DNA of 64,000 bases from an uncultured Sphingomonadaceae bacterium. Lineage in GTDB: Bacteria > Pseudomonadota > Alphaproteobacteria > Sphingomonadales > Sphingomonadaceae. Below are positions 9,250 through 18,447 of this stretch, one piece after another. How positions within the stretch are numbered: position 1 is the first letter of the stretch; every line of letters begins with the position of its first letter. The notes under the pieces are model-generated. The model saw only the letters and a list, made by a program, of their open reading frames with translations. It was not told the origin of the DNA and did no database searches. Where the stretch lies: the NCBI GenBank assembly GCA_947495985.1, contig CANMBD010000001.1, forward strand, positions 62,001 to 126,000. The letters run 5' to 3'. The position numbers and the translations under genes are program-made.

Positions 9250-10101
9250 GTGCGGGGATTCGTGGATATTCAATCTTCTAACCAGTTTTTGGCAAAGGGC
9301 CGAAAGGTACCCGTGCCGGGCCTTTATTCGGTCCTGCTGGGCTTACTGGCGGTTTTTTTGGTGGTTCAGGCGATACGGCTGATCTGGGTTGTCGTAACGC
9401 CACTGGGACCGATGGGAGATTGGCAGGCACGGGAAGTGCAGGTTTTATCGTCACAATCCCGGTTGGCGCTGTTCAGCAGTTTCGATCCATTTTATCGTAC
9501 TGGCCCGGCCGCAACAGCCAATGTCGTCACGTCGTTGCAGCTCACCCTATATGGCATCAGAATGAATGAGGGCTCCGGCCTCGGATCGGCGATATTGGCC
9601 GGGCCGGACGGTGTGCAGGAAAGCTATGCCGTGGGTGAGGAAATCATGTCTGGTGTCAAACTGGATGTGGTCAATTTCGATCATGTTGTGATTGATCGCG
9701 GCGGCACGAAGGAAAGCCTGTATCTGGATCAGTCTGTCCCGGCAGAAACCGTGGGCGGCGAGTTTGATACGGACCAGGCTGCGACCTCTGGCTCTTCATC
9801 AGGCGCTGCAGGCACTACGCCAGCAGCTGAGGCGATCGCCAACGCGGTTGATTTGGCGCCGCGCAGTGCAGATGGCAAAGTGACGGGTATCGTTGTGTCG
9901 CCACGCGGTGATGGCGCCCTGTTCCGTGCAGCCGGTTTCCGGGACGGTGATATCATCGTCTCGGTCAATGGTCAGCAGGTCTCCTCGACCAGCGATATTG
10001 CGGCACTGAAACGCCGTATTGTGCCGGGTGCGCGACTCTCTGTAGAAGTAGAGCGCGGCGCTGATACTGTTCCCCTGGCAATTAACATGGGGACACAATG
10101 A
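9250..10101 (+). CDS. gspC: Type II secretion system inner-membrane clamp GspC
   Basis: A 283-residue GspC. A short cytoplasmic N-terminus is followed by one membrane segment (residues about 24-46), a periplasmic homology region (residues about 70-160) that should bind GspD, a Gly/Ala/Ser linker, and a C-terminal PDZ domain (residues about 210-280: GIVVSPRGDGALFRAAGFRDGD type). GspC links the secretin to the inner-membrane platform and takes part in substrate recruitment. A GTG at 9250 is used as start because no ATG precedes the membrane segment; a GTG at 9262 is also possible. The stop overlaps the gspD start. Confidence 0.88.
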   Translation: MRGFVDIQSSNQFLAKGRKVPVPGLYSVLLGLLAVFLVVQAIRLIWVVVTPLGPMGDWQAREVQVLSSQSRLALFSSFDPFYRTGPAATANVVTSLQLTLYGIRMNEGSGLGSAILAGPDGVQESYAVGEEIMSGVKLDVVNFDHVVIDRGGTKESLYLDQSVPAETVGGEFDTDQAATSGSSSGAAGTTPAAEAIANAVDLAPRSADGKVTGIVVSPRGDGALFRAAGFRDGDIIVSVNGQQVSSTSDIAALKRRIVPGARLSVEVERGADTVPLAINMGTQ

Positions 10102-12305
10102 TGAAGCATGCACTTACAAAAATGGCGGCCAAATGGGCGGTGTCCGTTGCAGTATTGGGACCTGTCGCGCTGGCCCCCGCTTTTGCCCAGCATAGCCTGA
10201 ACGTTCGTGATGCTGACATCAGAGCCTTCGTGCAGGATGCGGCGCGGGTTACTGGCCGCACATTCATTGTTGATAGCCGGGTACAGGGCAAAGTATCCGT
10301 GGTTACGGACCGGCCATTGTCGCGTTCCGAATATTTTGAGATTTTTCTTTCGACATTACGGGCAAATAACCTGGTCGCTATCCCGACCACGGGCGGTGCC
10401 TATCGTATCCAGCCGGCCGACGGAGCTGCGACCCAGCCAACCCGGATTGGCACGCGCCAATCGGCGGCGAACCAGTTTGTCACCGAAGTCGTCCGCCTGA
10501 AATCCATTGAAGCAACGGCAGCTTTGGAAACTCTGCGCCCGTTGATCAGCAAGCAGGGCGCGATTACCGCCAACCGCAACGCCAACAGCCTGGTGATTGT
10601 CGACTATGCCGACAATATCCGCCGGGTGCGGGCACTGGTCAGCCGGATTGACAAAGACAGTGCGGCTTCCACCATCGTAAACCTCAGAAATGCGGGTGCG
10701 CGGGAAATTGCGACATCGCTGCAAACGCTGGCTCAACAAGGCGGAAATGGCACCGCTGCGCCGGTTACGGTTGTCGCGATTGACAGTAGTAACAGCATTG
10801 CGCTGCGCGGTGATCCCAGTGCGGTGGCCAAATTTGTGTCGATGGCGCGGGAGCTTGACCAGCGCGCTGAATCAGGAACCGAAATCCGTGTCCATCAACT
10901 GGACTATGCCAATGCAGAACAATTGCTGCCGGTGATTGAGCAGTTAATGGGGCAGGGTAGCGCAGGCTCAACCGCCGCGACCCCGTCATCTGTCGCACCA
11001 GCGTCCGGGAGTAATGGAGGCGGTAACGGTGGTTCTGCGCCTGCCGTAATGCCGGTATCAACAGGCGGCAGTTCCGGCGGCGGGATTGCCCGTCATGGTC
11101 CGGCGGTGGTCACACGCTATGAAGGCACGAACGCCATCATCGTTGCGGCCAATCCCGATGTGCAGCGGATGATAGGAGAATTGATCCGGCAGCTGGATAC
11201 GCGTCAGGAACAGGTCTCGGTTGAGGCGATTATCGTCGAGATTTCTGACTCACTAGCACGCGAACTGGGTATCCAGTTTTTGATCGGCGGCAAAGACACA
11301 CCTTTTGCAGTAACCAATTTCTCCAACGCTGGTCCCAACATTGTCGATATCGCCGGCGGTTTGCTCGCAGATCAGTTTGACACGACGACGACCACCACCA
11401 CCGATACGGCCACGACAACGACGACAAACAGCGCGGTTGGCGATCAGCTATTGGAGAACGCAGCCGATGCGATTTTGGGCGCGCGCGGCTCCTTCACCGG
11501 TTTTGCAACGACACTGGGCGGCGATACGATTCTGGGTACGATCATTAACGCGGTGCAACGGGATTCCGATTCCAACCTGCTTTCCACACCATCTTTGACG
11601 GTGAACAACAACCTCAAAGGCAGCATCTTGTTCGGGCAGGAAATCCCCGTTTCTACGGGCGAGGCCTTGTCCAACAATTTCGACAACGCATTTCGGACGA
11701 TACAACGGCAAAATGTCGGTATCGAGCTCGAGGTCACTCCGCAGATCAATGCCGGGGATGAAGTGCGGCTGGAACTGCGTCAGGAAGTCAGCTCGATTGC
11801 CGGACCGGTTTCGAATGACTTTAACGAGCTGATCATCAACAAGCGTGAGATAAAAACCACGGTCACGGTGGGCGACGGAGAAATCATCGCATTGGGCGGC
11901 TTGCTGGACGATAATGAACGCCGTACGATTGAGAAAATCCCGTTTCTGGGAGATATCCCGCTAATCGGCGAGCTATTTAAATCGCGTGGCAAAGAACGGA
12001 TAAAAACCAATTTGATGGTGTTTATCCGACCGAAAATTCTACGCGACCGTGCCGATGCCCGGGCGTTTTCGGCTCGCCGCTATGGCTATATCAGGGGGCG
12101 CCAATTGCGCCGCGATCCAGAGCTCGAACCGTCAATTGATGTGCTGGTTCGTGACTATATGGGGGCAGTGCCTCCGGTCGCGGAAACCCAGCCCGGTGAT
12201 CAGATTATTTATGCGCCGGGTGCAGTTACCCAACCTCAGAATAATGATGCTTTGCAGCAGGTTCCGGTTTCACCCAGCAATCCCGGTTCGGAGAAGGATG
12301 ACTGA
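10098..12305 (+). CDS. gspD: Type II secretion system secretin GspD
   Basis: A 735-residue secretin with a signal peptide ending PAFAQ near residue 31. N0 begins at SLNVRDADIRAFVQD, followed by three N1-N3 domains; N3 contains a long Ser/Gly/Ala loop (about residues 295-335). The secretin domain runs from about residue 375 and includes VEAIIVEISD, GTIINAVQRDSDSNLLSTPSL and GLLDDNERRTIEKIPFLGDIPLIGELFKS-type motifs. A run of about 15 Thr residues near residues 428-446 is unusual. The C-terminal tail has no obvious S-domain. ATGA overlap with gspC; its TGA shares one base with the gspE ATG. It forms the outer-membrane channel of the system. Confidence 0.93.
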   Translation: MMKHALTKMAAKWAVSVAVLGPVALAPAFAQHSLNVRDADIRAFVQDAARVTGRTFIVDSRVQGKVSVVTDRPLSRSEYFEIFLSTLRANNLVAIPTTGGAYRIQPADGAATQPTRIGTRQSAANQFVTEVVRLKSIEATAALETLRPLISKQGAITANRNANSLVIVDYADNIRRVRALVSRIDKDSAASTIVNLRNAGAREIATSLQTLAQQGGNGTAAPVTVVAIDSSNSIALRGDPSAVAKFVSMARELDQRAESGTEIRVHQLDYANAEQLLPVIEQLMGQGSAGSTAATPSSVAPASGSNGGGNGGSAPAVMPVSTGGSSGGGIARHGPAVVTRYEGTNAIIVAANPDVQRMIGELIRQLDTRQEQVSVEAIIVEISDSLARELGIQFLIGGKDTPFAVTNFSNAGPNIVDIAGGLLADQFDTTTTTTTDTATTTTTNSAVGDQLLENAADAILGARGSFTGFATTLGGDTILGTIINAVQRDSDSNLLSTPSLTVNNNLKGSILFGQEIPVSTGEALSNNFDNAFRTIQRQNVGIELEVTPQINAGDEVRLELRQEVSSIAGPVSNDFNELIINKREIKTTVTVGDGEIIALGGLLDDNERRTIEKIPFLGDIPLIGELFKSRGKERIKTNLMVFIRPKILRDRADARAFSARRYGYIRGRQLRRDPELEPSIDVLVRDYMGAVPPVAETQPGDQIIYAPGAVTQPQNNDALQQVPVSPSNPGSEKDD

Positions 12306-13870
12306 TGAAAATCGCGAAGGGAACAGATACAGAAGTTTCCGGCGATGAAGAAAAGCCTGTGGGTGAAGAACCGGCATCTCCGCCGCTTCTGGATATTCCC
12401 TATGCGTTCGCGCGCGATCAAGGCGTGCTGTTGATGCGGACAGATGGCGAACGGCTGTCTGTTGCGATGCGCGAAGGCGCTAATCCCGAAGCCTTACTGG
12501 AACTACGCCGCTATCTGGCCATGCCCTTTGATGTCGATCTGGTATCCCCCGACGCATTTGAGAAAATTCTGTCCGATCATTACGCCATGGATGGCAGCGC
12601 TGCCGCCATGGCCGGGGACATGAGCCTCAGCAACGATGCACTGGATGATATTGCCGGAGATATTCCCAGCGCGGAGGATTTGCTGGACAGTGCCGACGAT
12701 GCACCAACCATCCGGTTGATCAATGGGATTATTGCGGAAGCCGCGAGACAGGGCGCTTCGGATATTCATATCGAGCCCTATGAAACAGGTCTGGTTGTGC
12801 GGATGCGCGTCGATGGCGTGTTGGAGGAAAAACTGCGCATGCCGCCGCATGTCGCGTCTGTCATTGTCAACCGGATAAAGGTCATGGCGCGGCTGGATAT
12901 TGCCGAGCGCCGAATACCGCAGGACGGCCGGATTAGCTTGACCCTTGGCGGGAAGCTATTGGATGTGCGAGTCTCGACATTGCCCAATCGGGCGAATGAA
13001 CGTGTTGTTATGCGGATATTGGACAAGGAAAGCGCAGCGATATCGCTGGACCTACTGGGTATGTCCGAAACCACGCACGAGATTTTGACCGAAGCCCTGT
13101 CGGAGCCCAATGGCATCATCCTGGTCACCGGACCCACCGGTTCTGGTAAGACCACAACATTATATGCCGGTCTGAAACAGCTGAATGACGGCAGCCGCAA
13201 TATCCTGACGGTTGAGGACCCGGTGGAATATGCCATCGAAGGCATTGGCCAGACACAGGTGAATGCCAAAGTCGGCCTGACATTTGCTGTCGGTCTGCGC
13301 GCGATTTTGCGGCAGGATCCCGACGTTGTCATGGTTGGCGAAATTCGCGACCGGGAGACAGCGGAAATTGCCGTACAAGCGTCTCTGACCGGCCATCTCG
13401 TGCTCTCTACGGTGCACACCAATGATGCAGTTGGCGCGATTACCCGGATGCGCGATATGAAGGTCGAGCCATTTCTGCTGGCCTCTACATTGCGCGCTGT
13501 TGTCGCCCAGCGGCTAGTACGAAAACTCTGCCCGCATTGCCGTGTCCCGATCCAGGCAGACGGCAGCTTGGCCTCCCTGCTCGGTTTTGATAATGGCACT
13601 GTGGTGTACCGTGAAGTCGGCTGTGATGAATGTAACCATACCGGTTTTCAGGGGCGTATTGGTGTTTTTGAGGCGATCCGCGTCGATGAAACAATCCGCA
13701 AACTGATCAATGATGGCGGAGATGAAGCACGTATTGCGGCTCATGCTTTCCTCAAGAAGCCCAATCTGGGTTCGGCGGCTCGTGCGTTGGTCCGTGAAGG
13801 TTTAACCACCGCAGAAGAAGGAATTCGCATATCGCGCCGTGACGCGCTGGATGAGCAGGTTGATGCCTGA
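12305..13870 (+). CDS. gspE: Type II secretion system ATPase GspE
   Basis: A 521-residue secretion ATPase that powers pseudopilus assembly from the cytoplasmic face. It has an N1E-like N-terminal domain (residues 20-100), then ASDIHIEPYE, Walker A GPTGSGKTTT near residue 277, the Asp and His boxes (ILTVEDPVEY, LRQDPDVVMVGEIRD, GHLVLSTVHTND), and a four-Cys zinc element formed by CPHC near residue 408 and CDEC near residue 440. All catalytic motifs are intact. The start shares one base with the gspD stop (TGATG), and the end overlaps gspF by eight bases, so the operon is tightly coupled. Confidence 0.95.
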   Translation: MKIAKGTDTEVSGDEEKPVGEEPASPPLLDIPYAFARDQGVLLMRTDGERLSVAMREGANPEALLELRRYLAMPFDVDLVSPDAFEKILSDHYAMDGSAAAMAGDMSLSNDALDDIAGDIPSAEDLLDSADDAPTIRLINGIIAEAARQGASDIHIEPYETGLVVRMRVDGVLEEKLRMPPHVASVIVNRIKVMARLDIAERRIPQDGRISLTLGGKLLDVRVSTLPNRANERVVMRILDKESAAISLDLLGMSETTHEILTEALSEPNGIILVTGPTGSGKTTTLYAGLKQLNDGSRNILTVEDPVEYAIEGIGQTQVNAKVGLTFAVGLRAILRQDPDVVMVGEIRDRETAEIAVQASLTGHLVLSTVHTNDAVGAITRMRDMKVEPFLLASTLRAVVAQRLVRKLCPHCRVPIQADGSLASLLGFDNGTVVYREVGCDECNHTGFQGRIGVFEAIRVDETIRKLINDGGDEARIAAHAFLKKPNLGSAARALVREGLTTAEEGIRISRRDALDEQVDA

Positions 13871-15077
13871 CTTTTCCTACACAGCAATCGATCCGAAGGG
13901 CCGGGAGAAAACCGGCAGGCTGGCAGCGGACAGCAATGATGCTGCCCGTGCCAAACTGGCCGAGCGTAACTTTTACGTGGTGAAGGTGGAAACCGCGCAG
14001 GGAGTGGAGGCAAAACCTGCCCGTTCGCTTTTTGGCCCTAAAAAACTCCGTGCCAAGGAACTGACCCTGTTCACCCGGCAATTGTCGTCTCTTGTCCAGG
14101 TCAGCCCGCTTGAAGAAGCGCTGCGGACCATTGGCAGCCAGAATGAAAAAGAACATGTCCGGGCGCGCATCGGTTCGGTCCATGCCGGTGTCATGGAAGG
14201 GCAGCGACTGGCCGAGGCAATGCGCCGCGAACCGGCGAGCTTTCCGCCGCTTTACCGCGCGATGATATCAGCAGGAGAGAGCTCGGGAACACTGCCAGAC
14301 ATTACCGAAAGGCTCGCCAGCCTGCTGGAGCGTCAGGCCGAGATGCGCGGTAAGTTGATTAGCGCACTGGCCTATCCCATCGTACTGGCGCTGGTGGCGA
14401 TTGTGGTGGTCGCTCTTTTGATGATTGCCGTCGTGCCCAAGGTGGTCGAGCAATTTGACGACGTGAATCAACAGCTTCCCTTTGTCACGCGGCTGGTAAT
14501 CGGCATATCCGATTTTCTTGCCAACTGGTGGGGCGCAATTTTGGGTGTGATCTTGATTATCAGCTTTGCCGGTTGGCGGGCGTTGAAAGAACCAAAGATC
14601 AAATACCGTTTTGACAGTTTTCTGTTGCGGATCCCGTTTCTGGGCCGTTTGCTGCGCGATTTGAACGCCGCACGGCTGGCGAGAACCTTGTCCACCATGG
14701 TGGCGAGCCGTTTGCCGATTTTGGAAGGGCTGCGGCTGACGACCAACACGATCGGCAATAGCGTGCTGCGCAAAGCCTGCGAGGACATGGTGGAAGCGAT
14801 CAGGGGCGGCGGAAGCCTGTCCAAGGCGCTCAAGAATACAGGCGTTTTCCCGCCGATGCTGGTCTATCTCACCGCCAGCGGGGAAGCATCGGGACAGCTT
14901 GACGAGATGCTGGCCCGGGCCGCCGACTATCTCGAACGCGAATTTGACAATTTCAGTTCCACCGCTTTGTCATTGCTGGAACCGCTGATCATTGTTTTGC
15001 TGGGCGGTGTTGTTGCGGTGGTGATTTTGGCTATATTATTGCCGATATTGCAGCTTCAGAATCTTGCCGGGCTATAG
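13863..15077 (+). CDS. gspF: Type II secretion system inner-membrane platform protein GspF
   Basis: A 404-residue polytopic platform protein with two repeated T2SSF helical domains (about residues 63-185 and 265-390) and three membrane helices: AYPIVLALVAIVVVALLMIAV, WWGAILGVILIISF and the C-terminal IIVLLGGVVAVVILAILLPI region. It couples GspE motion to pseudopilin assembly. The frame is open eight codons further upstream, but the ATG at 13863 (MPDFSYTAID) gives the length and N-terminus expected for the family and is coupled to the end of gspE. Confidence 0.93.
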   Translation: MPDFSYTAIDPKGREKTGRLAADSNDAARAKLAERNFYVVKVETAQGVEAKPARSLFGPKKLRAKELTLFTRQLSSLVQVSPLEEALRTIGSQNEKEHVRARIGSVHAGVMEGQRLAEAMRREPASFPPLYRAMISAGESSGTLPDITERLASLLERQAEMRGKLISALAYPIVLALVAIVVVALLMIAVVPKVVEQFDDVNQQLPFVTRLVIGISDFLANWWGAILGVILIISFAGWRALKEPKIKYRFDSFLLRIPFLGRLLRDLNAARLARTLSTMVASRLPILEGLRLTTNTIGNSVLRKACEDMVEAIRGGGSLSKALKNTGVFPPMLVYLTASGEASGQLDEMLARAADYLEREFDNFSSTALSLLEPLIIVLLGGVVAVVILAILLPILQLQNLAGL

Positions 15078-15099
15078 GGCCGGGTTGATAGGAAAATAT

Positions 15100-15585
15100 A
15101 TGCTCAAGCTTTTACACAATCTTTTCACGGACATGGGGCGTCCACCTGCACGTGGTGACAAGAAGAAACCGAAACCCAATGGCTTTACGCTGGTCGAGTT
15201 GATGGTGGTCATTTTCATTCTCGGTCTTCTGACAACGGTGGTTGTAATCAATGTGCTGCCGAGTCAGGACCGCGCGATGGTTGAAAAGGCGCGGGCTGAT
15301 ATCGCCACTTTGGGGCAGGCGCTGGAAATGTACCGGCTCGATAATCTTTCCTATCCCGCCTCGTCCGACGGTTTGGCGGCGTTGACGAGCGCCCCTGCAT
15401 CCCTGCCGCCATCGGCGCGCTATCGGCAGGGCGGTTATATCAAGAAGCTTCCCGATGATCCGTGGGGGCGGCCCTATCAATATGACAATCCGGGACGCAA
15501 TGGGCCGGGTTTTGATCTCTATTCACTGGGCGCGGACGGTGCTCCGGGCGGCGAAGACGACAATGCGGACATTTACGCGGAATAG
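15100..15585 (+). CDS. gspG: Type II secretion system major pseudopilin GspG
   Basis: A 161-residue major pseudopilin. A long basic leader (28 residues) ends KKPKPNG, with prepilin cleavage before Phe29 and the essential Glu at mature position 5 (FTLVELMVV). The hydrophobic helix is followed by the GspG globular domain with DDPWGRPYQY and the C-terminal FDLYSLGADGAPGGEDDNADI calcium-binding-type loop in shorter pieces. ATG at 15100 has AGGAAAATAT upstream; an in-frame TTG at 15064 overlapping gspF is less likely. The next expected genes, gspH, I, J and K, are absent here. Confidence 0.93.
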   Translation: MLKLLHNLFTDMGRPPARGDKKKPKPNGFTLVELMVVIFILGLLTTVVVINVLPSQDRAMVEKARADIATLGQALEMYRLDNLSYPASSDGLAALTSAPASLPPSARYRQGGYIKKLPDDPWGRPYQYDNPGRNGPGFDLYSLGADGAPGGEDDNADIYAE

Positions 15586-15673
15586 CCAAATTGCCAAAGG
15601 TGACATTGCGGCCAAAATTGACTAGCTAACCGCTAAAGACGCAATAAAGTTTTTCAGCCGAGTCGGGGAGGTC

Positions 15674-15739
15674 ATGTTGGAACAAAATCCGTTGCTGCCT
15701 CTTTCCATTCGTCGATCGATCCGGGCCATAGGCGGCTAA
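15674..15739 (+). other. Micro-ORF coupled to gspL at the junction where gspH-K are missing
   Basis: A 21-codon frame with GGGAG five bases before its ATG ends in a TAA whose last base is the first base of the gspL ATG (TAATG). The encoded peptide (start MLEQNPLLPLS) resembles nothing I recognise. It could be a coupling leader for gspL or a scar left by loss of the minor pseudopilin genes. Nothing shows it is a functional protein. Confidence 0.25.
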
Positions 15740-16866
15740 TGTCTGCATCCAGGTTCTTTGTAACAGTTTTTCCAGGCTCAGAGGCGCAGGCCCTGCAATG
15801 GTGGCTTGTGATGGACGGCGTACTGGAAGCCAAAGGCTGTGATGCTGACCCGCTGCTTGCTGCTGGCCTGAAGCTGCCTTCGGCCGAAAATGAACCGATT
15901 GTCCACATCGCGCTGCTGCCCACAGCGCTTGGCATCGTGCGCTGGCATGATCCGCTTGATGATATGACCGAGCAGCAGGCATTGGCAGCGGCCCGCCTGG
16001 TGGCGCAGGAAAACAGCCTCGATGTGGAAAACCTCCATATAGCGGCTGTTGCCGATGACGCGGGGCAGGTGGCAACCGCATCGGTTGGCAAGGATGTGAT
16101 CGCCAGTGGACTGGTTAGACTGCAAGCTCTTGGCATTGATCCCGATGTAATTGTCCCGGCCGGCTGGATGATCGCGCCCGAAGAAGACTCCGTCGTGGAG
16201 GCCGATTTCGGCTTTGAAAAATTACTGCGGGCACAGCAGATGATCATCCCCGATGAGCCGTCCTTGCGCGCACATCTTGTCGGTGACATCAGCGTCACTA
16301 TTTTGTCGGAAGCTTCGGTTGATCAGGCGCTCGTCAATACCGCGGATAACAGCACGCTAAACTTGCGTTCGGGAGCTTTCGCCAAAAAAACCGACAGGTC
16401 AATGACCGTGCCGCAAAGGCGGCTACTGGGATGGCTGGCGGTGGCTGCTCTGGTCATCTCGTTGCTGATTCCGCTTGTTCAACTGGTGAAGTATCACTGG
16501 GCTATAGCGGATGCGGAAACAGCAGCGCTGGCAGCGGCTGAACCGGTGATTGGACCCGTGGAAAGCGTGGATGAAGCAGACCGGCTGCTCAACGAACGGC
16601 TGATCCGTGAAAATCGCGGTAACATAGCCTTTTCGGTGCCAGCATCTGCTCTGTTCTCGGCCGTTCAGCAGACCCAGGGCGTTTCGATAGAGCGGATCAG
16701 CTATCGTAAAGACGGCACTGTTCTGGCGGGGCTGACGGCGGTGAGGAATGAAGACATGAACCCGGCACTGATCGCGCTTCAAAATGCGGGATTCGTGATA
16801 ACCGCGACGCCCCGGACCGATGCGACAGGATCATCCAAGGCTGACATTACGGTGCGTGCGCCATGA
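15739..16866 (+). CDS. gspL: Type II secretion system protein GspL
   Basis: A 375-residue GspL-like protein: a cytoplasmic actin-fold-like domain (about residues 1-215) that should bind GspE, one membrane helix at about residues 230-250 (LLGWLAVAALVISLLIPLVQ), and a periplasmic ferredoxin-like domain. Sequence conservation in this family is low; the call rests on architecture and on the position directly before gspM. It starts at the end of the micro-ORF (TAATG) and overlaps gspM by four bases. Confidence 0.85.
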   Translation: MSASRFFVTVFPGSEAQALQWWLVMDGVLEAKGCDADPLLAAGLKLPSAENEPIVHIALLPTALGIVRWHDPLDDMTEQQALAAARLVAQENSLDVENLHIAAVADDAGQVATASVGKDVIASGLVRLQALGIDPDVIVPAGWMIAPEEDSVVEADFGFEKLLRAQQMIIPDEPSLRAHLVGDISVTILSEASVDQALVNTADNSTLNLRSGAFAKKTDRSMTVPQRRLLGWLAVAALVISLLIPLVQLVKYHWAIADAETAALAAAEPVIGPVESVDEADRLLNERLIRENRGNIAFSVPASALFSAVQQTQGVSIERISYRKDGTVLAGLTAVRNEDMNPALIALQNAGFVITATPRTDATGSSKADITVRAP

Positions 16867-17345
16867 TCGCTGCCCTGAAAGACTGGTTCCAGGCGCTTAG
16901 TCAGCGTGAAAAGATAATGATCGCGATATTGGGCGTTCTGGTTGCCTTGGTTGTTGGGTATTACGCAATCGTCGCGCCATTCATCAACGCCTATGTGTCG
17001 GCTCAAAAAAGCTATGCGGATGCTATTGAAAGCCAGGCCCGGATTGAGGGCAAAGTGGCTGCACTGACAGCGCCAGCGGATAGCAGCGTAAGGCCGGTGA
17101 CCGGCCCGTTGGACGTGTTCATCAGCCAAAATGCCGGGGAAGCAGGCTTTGCAGTCGGACGGCTGGATCCGCAGACCAATGGAACGGTCAGGTTGGCGAT
17201 TGATTCTGCCAAGCCGATAGCCCTGTTTGGCTGGCTGGCAACGCTGGAAGCCCGCGGCATATCTGTCGAGGAACTCGCGGTTAATCCCGGAGGCAACGAA
17301 ACCGTTACCGCAACTATATTGTTACGGTCTGCAAAACCAAATTAG
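16863..17345 (+). CDS. gspM: Type II secretion system protein GspM
   Basis: A 160-residue bitopic protein: a short cytoplasmic N-terminus (LKDWFQALSQREKIM), one membrane helix (about residues 19-40) and a periplasmic ferredoxin-like domain, which is the GspM plan. The N-terminal W/L-S-x-R-E-K motif is typical of the family. ATGA overlap with gspL. It is the last gene of the operon and converges on the desaturase, whose stop lies four bases beyond. GspN does not follow here; it lies at 57923-58660. Confidence 0.85.
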   Translation: MIAALKDWFQALSQREKIMIAILGVLVALVVGYYAIVAPFINAYVSAQKSYADAIESQARIEGKVAALTAPADSSVRPVTGPLDVFISQNAGEAGFAVGRLDPQTNGTVRLAIDSAKPIALFGWLATLEARGISVEELAVNPGGNETVTATILLRSAKPN

Positions 17346-17349
17346 GGTT

Positions 17350-18447
17350 TCAAAATGCTTCGGCAGATGTTTTTGCTTTGTCAGCTTTTGTGTCGTCACC
17401 AAACATCACGCCGCCATCATCGGCAGACATAACTTCTGGACCAGGTTGATCACCCGCTGTTTCTAATTTCTTCTGCTGAACCCAGTTGCCATCGGCATCG
17501 CGGACATATTTCGGTGCGCGCTGAACGTTCCAGACCAGACCCATTTTCTCCCAAAGCGAGATGATATAGCCGTTCACATCCACTTCCCACCACATCATGC
17601 CGGCATAGGCCGAGCGCGGATGCTGGTGATGGTTGTTGTGCCAGCCGTCGCCAAAGGTCATCCACGCCATGAACCAGTTATTGCGTGACCCATCCTTGGT
17701 CTTGAAGCGCTGTGAGCCAAAAACATGGCCGACGCTGTTCACGCCCATGACGAAGTTGAGGAAGAAGAAATTGCGGAAAAACCCGCCGATCAGGATCGTA
17801 CCGATAATATGTTCCGGTCCGCCAAAGGCTAGCGCCCATAGTGCGGGGAATACAACACTGGAAAAAATCGCAATGGACCAGCGGTGCCGGTGACACCACA
17901 GGACTTGCGGATCATCGATCAGGCCTTTGCCGTAAACTTTCATATCCGACGTGGTGTTGTCGAACAGCCAGCCAAAATGAGCGATGCCGAGGCCCTTCCA
18001 CTTCGACATTTTTTTGCCATGTCCGTCAATATAGGGACTGTGGAGATCGCCAACACGATCGGAAAAGGCATGATGCCGCCGGTGATCGGCCGCCCATTTG
18101 AGGACCGAAGCCTGGCAGGCCATTTGCGCCATAATGCCAATGGCGAGACGCATTTTCGGACCGGCTTCAAAAGCGCGATGCGTATAAAAGCGGTGATAGC
18201 CGATGCCAACGCCCATGTTGATGAGGACGTAGCCAAACAGAAAAGCGGACCATTCGACCCAGCCAGTGGCGTGGGTCAGCGTCCAGTATAGCGCACCGAG
18301 TGATCCGATAACCATCGACGACAGCAAGATGCCATATTCAATGCGTTTGGCCCGTGCAGCCGGTCCGCCGATGATTACACCATGTTGTGGATGCGCTTCG
18401 GCAGGTTCAAACCGGTCGGGTTGAATGTCACTATACGCGGTCGCCAT
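17350..18447 (-). CDS. Acyl-CoA (delta-9 type) fatty-acid desaturase
   Basis: A 365-residue membrane desaturase that introduces a double bond into acyl chains with oxygen and a di-iron centre. The three histidine boxes are intact: HRFYTH (85-90), HRRHH (122-126) and HNNHH (270-274). Four hydrophobic segments fit the two-hairpin topology. The C-terminal 60 residues are hydrophilic and charged, with no rubredoxin or cytochrome b5 domain, so a separate electron donor is needed. Convergent with gspM with almost no gap. The upstream 256 bases before the MarR gene are non-coding and probably contain its promoter. Confidence 0.92.
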   Translation of the reverse strand: MATAYSDIQPDRFEPAEAHPQHGVIIGGPAARAKRIEYGILLSSMVIGSLGALYWTLTHATGWVEWSAFLFGYVLINMGVGIGYHRFYTHRAFEAGPKMRLAIGIMAQMACQASVLKWAADHRRHHAFSDRVGDLHSPYIDGHGKKMSKWKGLGIAHFGWLFDNTTSDMKVYGKGLIDDPQVLWCHRHRWSIAIFSSVVFPALWALAFGGPEHIIGTILIGGFFRNFFFLNFVMGVNSVGHVFGSQRFKTKDGSRNNWFMAWMTFGDGWHNNHHQHPRSAYAGMMWWEVDVNGYIISLWEKMGLVWNVQRAPKYVRDADGNWVQQKKLETAGDQPGPEVMSADDGGVMFGDDTKADKAKTSAEAF

